DNA of 35,310 nt from an uncultured Spirochaetales bacterium (GTDB lineage: Bacteria; Spirochaetota; Spirochaetia; Sphaerochaetales; Sphaerochaetaceae). The notes beneath the pieces were generated by a model. That model saw only the letters and a list, made by a program, of their open reading frames with translations, had not been told where the DNA came from and did no database searches. The position numbers and the translations under genes were made by a program. The stretch covers positions 1 to 35,310 of the forward strand of contig CALXOO010000022.1 of assembly GCA_944390045.1 (NCBI GenBank). The letters run 5' to 3'. Positions 7,617-15,621 of this stretch are shown in pieces. Position 1 is the first letter of the stretch; each line of letters starts with the position of its first letter.

Positions 7617-8295
7617 AGTCCCTCTGTCCGAATATAGCAGTGCCGATCCTGACTTCTGTGCTTCCCTCCTCAATCGCGGTCACATAGTCCCCGCTCATGC
7701 CCATGCTCAGCACATGAAGGTCATATCCCATGGCCCTTATCCTGTCATAAAGAGACCTGGTCCAGGCAAAGGCCTTCCTCGTTCTGTCCTCATCGCCGCC
7801 GAGCGGACCGACTGTCATGAGGCCTGCAAGCCTCAGATGCGGTGTCAGGCTGAGATGCTCAAGTGCGGCCATAAGCTCCTCCTCACAGGTAAAGCCTGAC
7901 TTCTGCGCCTCTCCTGAGGAGTTCACCTCGAAAAGGATGTCAAGGACCCTGTCTGCAGGAGCAAGACGCTTCTCCAGCTCATCCATCAGCCCAGTCGAAT
8001 CAACACTGTCTATTCTGTCAGCAATCTGGACAGCCTTCGCCGCCTTGTTGCGCTGCAGGTGTCCTATCAGGCAGACAGTCATTCCCTCCGGTCTCTGGCC
8101 GGGAGGCGGGAATTTTGAGGCCAGCTCCTGGACGCGGTTCTCTCCGAAAAGCCGCTGCCCCATGGCATAGGCCTCCATCACGGCCTCATAGGGATGTGTC
8201 TTGCTGACCGCCATCAGGGTCACCTCACCGGCAGATCTGCCGCATGAGGAGGCAGCCCTGCGTATTCCGTCCCTGACACTCTCAAGACCTAGCAT
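7603..8295 (-). CDS. yggS: YggS family PLP homeostasis protein
   Basis: A 230-residue PLPBP/YggS protein, a single-domain alanine-racemase-like TIM barrel that binds pyridoxal phosphate and buffers the free cofactor rather than catalysing a reaction. Visible features are the PLP-lysine strand [17 protein letters not shown] (about 52-58), HLQRNK (the IGHLQRNK motif), [12 protein letters not shown], and the C-terminal [32 protein letters not shown] that closes the phosphate site. Length is typical. It starts 14 bases inside the upstream membrane-protein gene and its last codons contain the start of the following small gene. Confidence 0.95.
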   Translation of the reverse strand: [230 protein letters not shown]

Positions 8296-9109
8296 TGCCG
8301 TCCCCCTTCTTCTCTGCCTTGCGCTGCATGCGCAGATTGTGCCTGTGCTGTGTCACGCTGTCATAGGTCTCACGTGCGAACTCGAAGGGCTTTCTCAGAT
8401 CCTCACGCCTGACAGTGAGTGAGGGGTTGCTCTTGAAGAAGTGCCTGGCCTTGCCGTAATAGGAGGCCTTTACGTTCTCAATGTCAGCCTTGATGCGGTC
8501 ATTGATCTTTTCAAGCATCTGGGATGAGACCGACTCGCGTGCGATGCGCATGCGCTCCTCAATTTCTGCCCTGGCCTGAGACAGCTCGAGTATAGCCTTC
8601 TGGAACTGGGCCATCCGGCTTACTGAGAAGGCGCAGTCAGCGCTCATGACTGCGACAACAAGCAGTGAGAGAATCTCAAGCAGTGTGCTGTTCAGTCCTG
8701 TCAGGAAATGATACACAGGCTCATTGACGACATACATTATGAAGAGGCTGAGCAGTCCGAAGAGCGTCGAGTTGAGTGCGCAGACCCTTCCGTTGATGTT
8801 CAGTGGATAATTCGAGTAGTCCCACAGCTTCACGGAGAATATCTTCTCGAGCAGGAAGCTCGTGAAGTATTCCAGAATGCTCGTCAGTATCACTCCGAAG
8901 ATGAATACAAGATACCAGTGTTCCATGAAGCGCGTGAGCACCACGATGACGATAGTGGCGCCGAAGCCGTAGATCGGCAGATATGGACCATAGAGGAAGC
9001 CCCTGTTCACAAAGCGCTTCTTGGGAACCGAACAGTAGATGACCTCACAAATCCAGCCGAGCACAGAATAGATGAAGAATGTCAGGACTATCGTATCGAC
9101 ACTGTACAT
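8282..9109 (-). CDS. putative ABC-transporter type IV family membrane protein (PF06541)
   Basis: A 275-residue integral membrane protein. Four to five hydrophobic segments occupy about 1-160, with family signatures GFLYGPYLPIYGFGA and W(D)YSNYPLNINGRVC, both typical of the PF06541 (CmpB-like) family of uncertain transport role. The C-terminal 110 residues are charged and helical (SQARAEIEERMRIARESV and onward), probably a cytoplasmic coiled coil. An AGGAGG site lies eight bases before ATG. It starts the operon continuing with yggS, a small membrane protein and rluD. The tRNA-Val terminator sits immediately upstream, so a promoter must lie within about 25 bp or there is read-through. Confidence 0.8.
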   Translation of the reverse strand: MYSVDTIVLTFFIYSVLGWICEVIYCSVPKKRFVNRGFLYGPYLPIYGFGATIVIVVLTRFMEHWYLVFIFGVILTSILEYFTSFLLEKIFSVKLWDYSNYPLNINGRVCALNSTLFGLLSLFIMYVVNEPVYHFLTGLNSTLLEILSLLVVAVMSADCAFSVSRMAQFQKAILELSQARAEIEERMRIARESVSSQMLEKINDRIKADIENVKASYYGKARHFFKSNPSLTVRREDLRKPFEFARETYDSVTQHRHNLRMQRKAEKKGDGNARS

Positions 9110-9126
9110 TTTGACGCCTCCTGGAC

Positions 9127-9151
9127 AAAGAAAGCCAGGTCATCCCTGGCT
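9127..9151 (-). terminator. terminator of tRNA-Val
   Basis: On the minus strand AGCCAGG, a five-base loop and CCTGGCT form a perfect 7-bp stem (9133-9151), followed at once by a T-rich tract TTTCTTTG. It lies 13 bp past the tRNA 3' end. Confidence 0.75.
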
Positions 9152-9163
9152 CCCGTGCATTAC

Positions 9164-9235
9164 TGGAGGATACAAGGATTGAACTTGTGACATCCTGCTT
9201 GTAAGGCAGGCGCTCTCCCGCTGAGCTAATCCTCC
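9164..9235 (-). tRNA. tRNA-Val (anticodon TAC)
   Basis: The minus strand folds as a full cloverleaf: acceptor GGAGGAT paired with ATCCTCC and discriminator A; D arm with TAGCTCAGCGGGAGAGC; anticodon stem CCTGC/GCAGG around CTTACAA, giving anticodon TAC for valine; T arm with GTTCAATC. The 3' CCA is not encoded (AGTA follows), so it must be added by nucleotidyltransferase. Length is 72 bases. A promoter-like pair lies upstream and a terminator just downstream, so it is a single-gene transcript. Confidence 0.95.
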
Positions 9236-9277
9236 ATTGGATTCGACTGACATGCACTGTCCAGTCAGTCCTTAGCC

Positions 9278-9307
9278 AAGTTAGCAGAGAAGGAAGTTCC
9301 TCGTCAA
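9278..9307 (-). promoter_or_regulatory. promoter of tRNA-Val
   Basis: TTGACG (9302-9307) and TAACTT (9278-9283) are separated by 18 bp on the minus strand. The -35 matches five of six positions and the -10 is weak. The predicted leader of about 36 bases contains a 6-bp inverted repeat (ACTGAC and GTCAGT, 9245-9269). Confidence 0.4.
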
Positions 9308-9376
9308 GTGGACGGATGATGAGTGGAAAAGCAGAAAAACCGTACATAAGGCCATGTTTCATGCAAAAGGAGTGTC

Positions 9377-9640
9377 ATGAACGGAAAAATACCGAATATA
9401 GAAGAAGGCTTTCTGAAAAACCGCAGGAACTTCGCCTCACTGGTCAATAACGTATGCTTCGGCGGCCGGAGGAAAATAGCCGCAGACGATCTGGAGCTGG
9501 TCACTCAGAGACCGCTGGATGACAGTGCGCTCGCAAGAATGCTGCCGCATCATGTGCGCACAGTCATGATGCGGTCCCCTCTGGGGGTGCTGAAGATAAT
9601 AGAACTCGGACAAAGGCACCAGAGACAACAGGATGACTGA
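9377..9640 (+). CDS. small hypothetical protein
   Basis: An 87-residue ORF, not recognised. It is supported by an AAGGAG ribosome binding site six bases before ATG and by lying in a gap otherwise without a gene. The product is hydrophilic and basic, with KNRRNFASL and GGRRK motifs and a helical C-terminus ending in Gln- and Arg-rich residues; no signal peptide or membrane segment is seen. It could bind nucleic acid, but nothing specific shows that. It ends 61 bp before the MATE start, which has its own promoter. Confidence 0.45.
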   Translation: MNGKIPNIEEGFLKNRRNFASLVNNVCFGGRRKIAADDLELVTQRPLDDSALARMLPHHVRTVMMRSPLGVLKIIELGQRHQRQQDD

Positions 9641-9664
9641 GTCCGGCTGTGCTGCTGTTCTGGC

Positions 9665-9693
9665 TTGACATTTTTCAGCCATGTGTAGTTAAT
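9665..9693 (+). promoter_or_regulatory. promoter of the MATE transporter gene (leaderless layout)
   Basis: A perfect -35 TTGACA (9665-9670), a 17-bp spacer and GTTAAT (9688-9693) are followed by seven bases and ATG at 9701. An in-frame ATG at 9692 overlaps the -10, so transcription from here can only use the second ATG. Confidence 0.55.
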
Positions 9694-9700
9694 GGACTGC

Positions 9701-11080
9701 ATGACTGCAGAACGCATTGCGCTCTTCGAGAGCGAGAAGATATCATCCGCAATCCTGAAACTCGCCGTCCCGACAGTGCTCTCATCCCTGGTGACGACCT
9801 TCTATTCGCTTGCCGACACCTTCTTCGTCGGCATGCTCAACAACAGCATCCAGAATGCGGCGGTCACGCTCTGCGCCCCTGCCCTCCTGGCCTTCAATGC
9901 CGTGACGAATCTCTTCGGTGTCGGAGGCGGTTCGATGATGAGCAGGGCGCTCGGGCGGAAGGACTACACGACAGCAGTCAGGAGCAGTGCGTTCAGCTTC
10001 TTCTTCTCCATCCTTGCCGGCATAGCCTTCTCCCTGCTGTCGCTGGTTTTCAACAGCCAGCTGCTGAGGCTTCTCGGGGCAGACAGCGCCACGATGGAGG
10101 CGACGAGGGCCTATCTCCAGTGGACAGTCGTCTACGGCGCTGTGCCCTCGATCCTGAATGTCGTCATGGCCTATCTTGTCAGGGCAGAGGGAAGCGCGAT
10201 GCACGCCAGCATCGGGACAATGACAGGCTGCGTGCTGAACATCATCCTTGATCCGGTCTTCGTGCTTCCTCAGTTTCTGGACATGGGTGCGGAGGGCGCC
10301 GGGCTGGCCACATTCATCTCCAACTGCGTCGCTGTGGCCTACTTCATCATCCTGATCATCTCGAAGCGCGGCAACACATACGTCTCCATAAATCCCCGCA
10401 ACATCTCGCTGAAGCGCCACATCGTCCTCGGTGTCTGCGCTGTCGGCATCCCGGCAAGCATCCAGAATCTGCTGAACGTGACCGGAATGACACTGCTGAA
10501 CAACTTCACCTCATTCTACGGTGCGGACGCGGTCGCCGCCATGGGAATCGCACAGAGGCTGAACAACGTGCCCTTCAGCATCGCAAACGGATTCACACAG
10601 GGGCTGATGCCACTTGTCAGCTACAACTATGCCAGCGGCAACCACAGGAGAATGAAGCAGGGAATCTTCTTCTCCGCGAGGATAGTCATCCTCGGTCTTG
10701 CGCTGGTCGCACTTGCCTACTTCCTGTTCTCAGGATTCTTCATCTCGATCTTCATGAACAACGAGGCCGTACTTGAATACGGAAGCCGCTTCCTGCATGG
10801 TTTTGCCCTGGGCGTCCCCTTCCTGGGCATAGACTTTCTGGCCGTGGCCGTCTTCCAGGCCGTCGGAAAGGGACTGTACTCATTCCTCTTCGCCATCATG
10901 AGAAAGATCATTCTGGAGATCCCTGCCCTGATCATCCTCAATTCCCTCTTCCCGCTTTTCGGCCTCGCCTATGCCCAGTTCGCGGCAGAGACAGTGATGG
11001 CAGTCCTCGCTGTGGCGACGCTCACGCACCTGCTGCGAAAGCTTTCAAGAGGCCCGAAAAAGGACTACACGAAGGCCTAG
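9701..11080 (+). CDS. MATE family efflux transporter
   Basis: A 459-residue multidrug and toxin extrusion (MatE/NorM type) antiporter with about twelve hydrophobic segments in two homologous halves. The N-terminal half has KLAVPTVLSSLVTTFYSLADTFFVG and GGGSMMSRALGRKD, the second half GIPASIQNLLNVTGMTLLNNF and the paired GLMPLVSYNYASGNHRRMKQG, all typical of the family. It would export cationic or lipophilic compounds using a Na+ or H+ gradient; the substrate is unknown. The start at 9701 (MTAERIALFESEKISSAILKLA) is preferred over the ATG at 9692, which overlaps the -10 hexamer. Its TAG and that of the convergent gene share the same CTAG. Confidence 0.9.
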   Translation: MTAERIALFESEKISSAILKLAVPTVLSSLVTTFYSLADTFFVGMLNNSIQNAAVTLCAPALLAFNAVTNLFGVGGGSMMSRALGRKDYTTAVRSSAFSFFFSILAGIAFSLLSLVFNSQLLRLLGADSATMEATRAYLQWTVVYGAVPSILNVVMAYLVRAEGSAMHASIGTMTGCVLNIILDPVFVLPQFLDMGAEGAGLATFISNCVAVAYFIILIISKRGNTYVSINPRNISLKRHIVLGVCAVGIPASIQNLLNVTGMTLLNNFTSFYGADAVAAMGIAQRLNNVPFSIANGFTQGLMPLVSYNYASGNHRRMKQGIFFSARIVILGLALVALAYFLFSGFFISIFMNNEAVLEYGSRFLHGFALGVPFLGIDFLAVAVFQAVGKGLYSFLFAIMRKIILEIPALIILNSLFPLFGLAYAQFAAETVMAVLAVATLTHLLRKLSRGPKKDYTKA

Positions 11081-12255
11081 TCAGTAATGATTTCCTCCAG
11101 AGCGGAAATCTGTGCCTCAGAAAGACCGGCCTGAGTGGTGAGATAGTACACGGCCGCGCTCTTCGCATCCCGGCTTGAGTCTGTGCCGATCTCCTGGAAG
11201 AAGTCCGTTATGATCCGGCTGATCTCATTCCACTGACTGCTGCCCGGCTCCACATTGTAGTAATTCTCGTAGCTTTTCATGTAGTCGCTGACGATCTCAT
11301 CCATTGATGCACCGGCGAGCGCCTCAAGCAGGGCACAGACCATACCTGCCCTGTCCTTTCCCTCATTGCAGTGGATCAGGACCGGCCCCTGGGGATTCGC
11401 GATGATGAATTCCAGCCCTTCTCCCAGCCTTGACGCGAAGTCTGCCTGCCTGAAGTCAACTCCCATATTGAGCAGTATGACATGCCCTCCTTCATAGAGC
11501 TCAGCATAGTAGCTCGAAGGATCCATCGTGGCAGCAAGACTCTCCTCGCTGTCCGCCAGATTCACTACGGTCCTGATGCCGGCGACCTCAGCAAGATAGT
11601 CGGCATAAATCGCACGCGAGTCGTCAAGCGCCGGATTGCAGGAGCGGTAGAGGAAGTTCTCTTTCAGATTTCCGCCTGAGAGGGCCCTGAAATTCGCAAA
11701 GACATCATCATCCGTATAGTCTGCCCTGTTCTCGCTCCGCTCAAGATGCCTGATCCCGTACTGCGTGAGATAAGCGCCCTGTGAGGCCATGGAGACCGTG
11801 ATCACATCGCCATTCCCGATTGCGTATGTTCCGGCAAGGTCAGCATAGGAAAGCGCCAGCTCCACAAACTCGCCATCGACCTTCACAAGAGGCATTCCGC
11901 TGTCGACATCGGAATAGCTGGTGACGACAGGAGCCTCGAAGGAGATGTCCCCAGTCTCCACCAGGACCACGTCCCCTGTGCTGAAGCTGTCAAGGAAAAC
12001 CGCACACAGCATGTCCGCATAGACATTTCCATAGCGCGAGCTCTCAGTGACAGTCATGCTGAGACTGCCACTGTCTGCCGCCGGGTGAGGCTCACTGCCG
12101 GTCTCTTCCACTGGCACCAAAGCAGCTGCAGGTGCGGCGGAAGGCGCCGGCCCGATTACATACGGCTCCTGCACCGGAATGTCAGAAGTTGAACAGGCAC
12201 TGAACGCCAGCAGCAGGAAAAGCGGACAGAGAATCCGCATCATCATTCTTCTCAT
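11077..12255 (-). CDS. lipoprotein tyrosine-protein phosphatase
   Basis: A 392-residue exported protein. The N-terminus MRRMMMRILCPLFLLLAFSAC is a lipoprotein-type signal with probable lipidated Cys21 (the -3 residue is Phe, tolerated in spirochaete lipoboxes). A low-complexity Pro/Ala/Glu linker follows, then a domain of about 120 residues resembling a SAM-hydroxide adenosyltransferase-like or uncharacterised beta region. The C-terminal half is a tyrosine/serine phosphatase (Y_phosphatase3-like, PF13350): NFRALSGGNLKENFLYRS at its start and the P-loop HCNEGKDRAG with the CX5R nucleophile. A GGGGG ribosome binding site precedes ATG. It lies 48 bp after the PdxA-family gene on the same strand. 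Confidence 0.8.
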   Translation of the reverse strand: MRRMMMRILCPLFLLLAFSACSTSDIPVQEPYVIGPAPSAAPAAALVPVEETGSEPHPAADSGSLSMTVTESSRYGNVYADMLCAVFLDSFSTGDVVLVETGDISFEAPVVTSYSDVDSGMPLVKVDGEFVELALSYADLAGTYAIGNGDVITVSMASQGAYLTQYGIRHLERSENRADYTDDDVFANFRALSGGNLKENFLYRSCNPALDDSRAIYADYLAEVAGIRTVVNLADSEESLAATMDPSSYYAELYEGGHVILLNMGVDFRQADFASRLGEGLEFIIANPQGPVLIHCNEGKDRAGMVCALLEALAGASMDEIVSDYMKSYENYYNVEPGSSQWNEISRIITDFFQEIGTDSSRDAKSAAVYYLTTQAGLSEAQISALEEIITD

Positions 12256-12290
12256 AATTCTTACCCCCTGTCTTTAAAATAGCCTGTGCC

Positions 12291-12300
12291 GCAACGTTGC
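12291..12300. repeat. 10-bp perfect palindrome GCAACGTTGC
   Basis: This palindrome lies between the PdxA-family and phosphatase genes. With no loop and no T-run it fits a small operator better than a terminator, but it could be chance. Confidence 0.25.
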
Positions 12301-12302
12301 AG

Positions 12303-13262
12303 TCAAGATCTCCGCCGGGTCCATGAGAGCGCTTTTGCGAACACTTCCGCCATTCCGGTCTCATCTGCGATTCCTCTGCCCGCTATGTCAAAGGCCGTGC
12401 CGTGATCAACACTGAGACGCAGCACAGGACAGCCCAGAGTCAGGCTTATGGTCCTGTCAAAGTCATATGTCTTCGCAGCTATGTGGCCCTGGTCATGATA
12501 TAGCGACAGCACCGCTGCATACCGTCCTTTCAGGCACTGCCAGAAGACTGAATCAGCACTTACTGGCCCGCAGACAGGCAGTCCCCTGCTCCTGCATGCC
12601 GAGACCGCCTCCTCAATCACCCGCTCCTCGCTGCCGAACAGGCCATTATCACCGCAGTGCGGATTCAGGCCGGCAACTGCGAGCTCTCCTTCAAGTCCCA
12701 GCTGTTCCATTGCAGCGATACAGCGCGGAATGTAATCCAGCAGCCGCTCCCGCGTGACCATCCTGCAGGCCTTGACCAGGCTGACATGCCGGGAGAGAAA
12801 GAAAATCCTGAGTCCGTCCACCTGGAACATCGTAAGCGGGTCCTCTGCCCCGGTCAGCTGCGAAAGCATCTCAGTGTGTCCGGCCGCATCCAGTCCGGCC
12901 GCACGCAGCGCGACCTTGTGCACAGGCGCCGTGCAGACACAGGAGACAAGCCCCTTCATGGCATCACCAACCGCCCGCGCGAAATACTCATAGGCGCTCC
13001 TGCCGCAGCGCGCGTCGATGCGTGAGAACTCAAAGTCAGGCAGATTCGGGATGTCCACCACGTTGCAGCAGCCTGATTCACCCACATCGCTGGCCCTGAT
13101 CCGACGGATGGGAAACTGAGGGACACCAGGCAGCCTCATTGTCTTTTCGACCACCCTCGCATCAGCATAGACAGCGAAGTCTGCGCTGTCGAATTCAGCA
13201 AGAGCCTTGAGCACGATTTCGCACCCGATGCCGGCCGGGTCGCCGATTGTAACCGCAACCAT
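12303..13262 (-). CDS. pdxA: PdxA/PdxA2 family 4-phosphate dehydrogenase
   Basis: A 319-residue NAD-dependent dehydrogenase of the PdxA family. PdxA oxidises 4-phosphohydroxy-L-threonine in pyridoxal phosphate synthesis; PdxA2 paralogues act on D-erythronate or D-threonate 4-phosphate. Motifs in order are GDPAGIG near 7, GHTEMLSQLTG, NPHCGDNGLFGSEE, the metal-binding YHDQGH and SVDHGTAFDIAG. Sequence alone does not separate the two activities; no pdxJ or sugar-acid kinase gene is nearby. I chose ATG at 13262 (MVAVTIGDPAG), since the longer frame to 13319 adds a non-conserved leader. TATCAT ends six bases before this ATG, with no ribosome binding site, suggesting a leaderless mRNA. Confidence 0.88.
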   Translation of the reverse strand: MVAVTIGDPAGIGCEIVLKALAEFDSADFAVYADARVVEKTMRLPGVPQFPIRRIRASDVGESGCCNVVDIPNLPDFEFSRIDARCGRSAYEYFARAVGDAMKGLVSCVCTAPVHKVALRAAGLDAAGHTEMLSQLTGAEDPLTMFQVDGLRIFFLSRHVSLVKACRMVTRERLLDYIPRCIAAMEQLGLEGELAVAGLNPHCGDNGLFGSEERVIEEAVSACRSRGLPVCGPVSADSVFWQCLKGRYAAVLSLYHDQGHIAAKTYDFDRTISLTLGCPVLRLSVDHGTAFDIAGRGIADETGMAEVFAKALSWTRRRS

Positions 13263-13268
13263 GGACGT

Positions 13269-13274
13269 ATGATA
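13269..13274 (-). promoter_or_regulatory. -10 hexamer TATCAT of pdxA (leaderless layout)
   Basis: Five of six consensus positions match, with six bases between the hexamer and ATG. No convincing -35 is seen at 16-18 bp. Confidence 0.5.
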
Positions 13275-13285
13275 ACACAAAATGC

Positions 13286-13315
13286 TTGACAGATCCGCAA
13301 AAAGGACTGCATGAT
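13286..13315 (+). promoter_or_regulatory. promoter of the non-coding interval
   Basis: A perfect TTGACA (13286-13291), an 18-bp spacer and CATGAT (13310-13315) predict a start near 13322. No ORF with a ribosome binding site follows for 280 bp, so this promoter should drive an untranslated RNA or a long leader for the acetyltransferase gene. Confidence 0.5.
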
Positions 13316-13320
13316 TCAAT

Positions 13321-13547
13321 CAGATCGAGGCGGAGGGCAGACCAGACCCCAGCAAGCCGGTTGAATGGCGGAACAGCCCACTAAGGTGACAAGCCCTTGG
13401 ATTGAAGGCAGACCGCACACAGACACACGAAGGCATGCCGGAACGGGAATGGAAAGCCTTGAAGAGAAGTGCATCCGCCTTCGTACAGATGAGAGCCCAC
13501 AACTGAGCTTCCTGATTACGAAAGCCTTTTGTGGGCTGATCTTTTTT
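13321..13547 (+). ncRNA. candidate structured RNA or attenuator leader, unassigned
   Basis: The 343 bp between pdxA and the acetyltransferase gene hold no supported ORF. From the promoter above, a transcript of about 225 bases would end at a strong terminator. CGAGGCGGA (13326-13334) pairs with TCCGCCTTCG (13474-13483), nine pairs with one bulge, closing a domain of about 160 bases. Inside, GAAGGCA occurs twice (13404-13410, 13429-13435), and CGAAGGC (13428-13434) could instead pair with GCCTTCG (13477-13483) or GCCTT (13456-13460), giving mutually exclusive folds. I see no signature of 6S, SRP, RNase P, tmRNA, T-box, TPP, cobalamin or SAM elements. It could be a free-standing RNA or a riboswitch-like leader. 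Confidence 0.45.
13494..13547 (+). terminator. strong intrinsic terminator ending the candidate RNA
   Basis: AGCCCACAA (13494-13502) pairs perfectly with TTGTGGGCT (13529-13537). An inner GCTT/AAGC stem lies within the loop, and six T follow at 13542-13547. It lies 58 bp before the acetyltransferase start, so it ends an RNA or attenuates that gene. Confidence 0.75.
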
Positions 13548-13605
13548 CCGCACACATGACGGTTTTTCCGCTCTGCGTGACGGGAAAGAACTTTGGAGAG
13601 AGGCT

Positions 13606-14085
13606 ATGGAAATAAGATTCGCGACTGCCGAAGATGCCGGGGCGCTGCTTGCCATCTACGCGCAGTACATCGACACTACAATCACATTTGAGACAGTGCT
13701 GCCCTCGACAGATGAGTTCGCAGACAGGATCAGATCTTTCTCTGCCTTCTACCCTTACCTGGTCGCACTGGAAGAGGGGCGCATTGTAGGCTATGCATAC
13801 GCTCACCGCGCCTTCACCCGGGATGCCTACCGCTTCGATGCTGAGACAACAATATACCTGGACAGGAACTGGCAGCACAGGGGAGTCGGACTTGAACTCT
13901 ACGGAAGGCTTCTGGACTGCCTGAGGCGTATGAACGTCGTTAACGCATATGCCCTGGTCACTGAGCCGAACCGCAACTCTGTGTACTTCCACCAGAAGGC
14001 CGGCTTCAGGGAATTCGCAACCTTCACTGACACCGGATACAAGAATGGACGCTGGATCAGCGTCCATGACCTGCCGCAGGAATGA
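13606..14085 (+). CDS. GNAT acetyltransferase, phosphinothricin/methionine sulfone type
   Basis: A 159-residue GNAT protein of the Pat/MddA (YncA) family, which acetylates the amino group of phosphinothricin-like or methionine sulfone-type amino acids with acetyl-CoA. Family features are ITFETVLPSTDEFADRI near 26, YPYLVALEEGRIVGYAYA near 48, the acetyl-CoA loop NWQHRGVGLELY near 87 (R/Q-x-x-G-x-G/A type) and the C-terminal NSVYFHQKAGFRE. A GGAGAG site precedes ATG. It is downstream of the terminator-bearing non-coding interval, which may regulate it. It ends three bases before the convergent guaB stop, with no terminator between. Confidence 0.85.
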   Translation: MEIRFATAEDAGALLAIYAQYIDTTITFETVLPSTDEFADRIRSFSAFYPYLVALEEGRIVGYAYAHRAFTRDAYRFDAETTIYLDRNWQHRGVGLELYGRLLDCLRRMNVVNAYALVTEPNRNSVYFHQKAGFREFATFTDTGYKNGRWISVHDLPQE

Positions 14086-14088
14086 ACC

Positions 14089-15600
14089 CTACTTGACCTC
14101 GAACTTCTGATGATCCTTGAGCATCACATCATGGGCTCCGCCTTCGACGATCGAGGTGGGACTCACCGTGGTCAGCTTGGCCTTGCTCTTGAACTCATCA
14201 AGATTCAGGGCGCCGCAGTTGCACATCGTCGACTTGATCTTCAGCACAGTCAGCGCGACATTGTCCTTCAGGGCTCCGGCGTAGGGGACATAGGAGTCAA
14301 CGCCTTCGACAAAGCTGAGCTTTTTCTCTCCTCCCAGATCGTAGCGCTGCCAGTTGCGCGCCCTTGCACTGCCTTCCCCCCAGTACTCCTTCATATAGTT
14401 GCCGTTGATTGAGACCAGATTGCTTGGAGACTCGTCGAAGCGGGCGAAATAGCGGCCCAGCATCAGGAAATCGGCACCCATGGCAAGTGCGAGCGTCATG
14501 TGATAGTCATAGACAATACCGCCGTCTGAACATACGGGAATGTATACTCCGGTCTCCCTGAAATAACGGTCACGCTCCGCTACGACATCTATCAGGGCAC
14601 TGGCCTGTCCACGCCCGATTCCCTTGGTCTCACGTGTGATGCAGATTGATCCTCCGCCGATTCCCACCTTGACGAAGTCCGCACCGCAGTCAGCGAGGAA
14701 TCTGAAGCCCTCGGCATCCACCACGTTGCCTGCGCCGACCTTCACACTGTCGCCGTACCTGTCCCTTATCCAGGCGAGAGTGAGCTTCTGCCACTCGGAG
14801 AAGCCCTCGCTGGAATCTATGCACAGCACGTCGGCTCCGGCCTCTACCAGTGCAGGAACACGCTCCATATAGTCACGTGTGTTTATGCCTGCTCCGACAA
14901 TATAGCGCTTGTGAGAGTCAAGCAGCTCATTCGGATTCTCCTTGTGGATCGAATAGTCCTTTCTGAAGACGAAGCTGACCAGGTGCCTGTCAGAGGAGAT
15001 CACAGGAAGCTGGTTGATCTTGTGCTCCCAGATCAGGTCATTGGCCTGCGAAAGCGTGATGCCGTCCATACCCACTACAAGCTTGTCAAAGGGTGTCATG
15101 AAGCTTTCGACTGGCTCCTCCCCGCTCATGCGGCTGATCCTGTAGTCCCTGCTTGTGACGACGCCAAGCAGAATGCCGTCGGCCTGGCCGTTGTCAGTGA
15201 CGGCTATTGTGGAATGGCCGGTCTTCTTCGTCAGCTCAAGCACGTCGTTCAGCGTGGCATCCGGGCGGATGTTGGAGTCAGAGACAACGAAGCCCGACTT
15301 GAAGTTCTTTACCCTGGAGACCATTCTGGCCTCGTCCTCAACGCTCTGGCTGCCGTAAATGAAGGCAACCCCGCCCTCCCTGGCCAGGGCCTGTCCCATC
15401 TTCTCTCCGGAAACGGACTGCATGATGGCGCTGACCATCGGAATGTTCAGGGAGAGAGGACATTCCTCCTCACCCTTCCTGTATTTGACCAGCGGCGTCT
15501 TCAGGCAGACATTCTGAGGGATACATTCCCTGGATGAATAGCCTGGAATCAGCAGGTACTCGGAAAAGGTCCTGCTGAGCTCCTCGTAATAATAAGCCAT
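14089..15600 (-). CDS. guaB: IMP dehydrogenase
   Basis: A 503-residue IMP dehydrogenase, the NAD-dependent step from IMP to XMP that commits to guanine nucleotides. The barrel is interrupted by two CBS domains (about 105-225). The active-site loop reads [12 protein letters not shown] with catalytic Cys320. The flap carries [14 protein letters not shown], whose Arg-Tyr pair matches the catalytic RY of the Tritrichomonas foetus enzyme, a protist enzyme of about this length and of presumed bacterial origin. The C-terminal SAHDVxxK-like segment ([11 protein letters not shown]) closes the protein. A GGAGA site precedes ATG and the gene has its own promoter overlapping the end of the amylase gene. 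Confidence 0.95.
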   Translation of the reverse strand: MAYYYEELSRTFSEYLLIPGYSSRECIPQNVCLKTPLVKYRKGEEECPLSLNIPMVSAIMQSVSGEKMGQALAREGGVAFIYGSQSVEDEARMVSRVKNFKSGFVVSDSNIRPDATLNDVLELTKKTGHSTIAVTDNGQADGILLGVVTSRDYRISRMSGEEPVESFMTPFDKLVVGMDGITLSQANDLIWEHKINQLPVISSDRHLVSFVFRKDYSIHKENPNELLDSHKRYIVGAGINTRDYMERVPALVEAGADVLCIDSSEGFSEWQKLTLAWIRDRYGDSVKVGAGNVVDAEGFRFLADCGADFVKVGIGGGSICITRETKGIGRGQASALIDVVAERDRYFRETGVYIPVCSDGGIVYDYHMTLALAMGADFLMLGRYFARFDESPSNLVSINGNYMKEYWGEGSARARNWQRYDLGGEKKLSFVEGVDSYVPYAGALKDNVALTVLKIKSTMCNCGALNLDEFKSKAKLTTVSPTSIVEGGAHDVMLKDHQKFEVK

Positions 15601-15621
15601 ACATAATCTCCTGTTTGGCTC

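Noticed and set aside
13365..13559. Plus-strand ORF of 64 residues in the non-coding interval
   Set aside because: It lacks a ribosome binding site, has no recognised motif and runs through the terminator hairpin, so an RNA reading is preferred.
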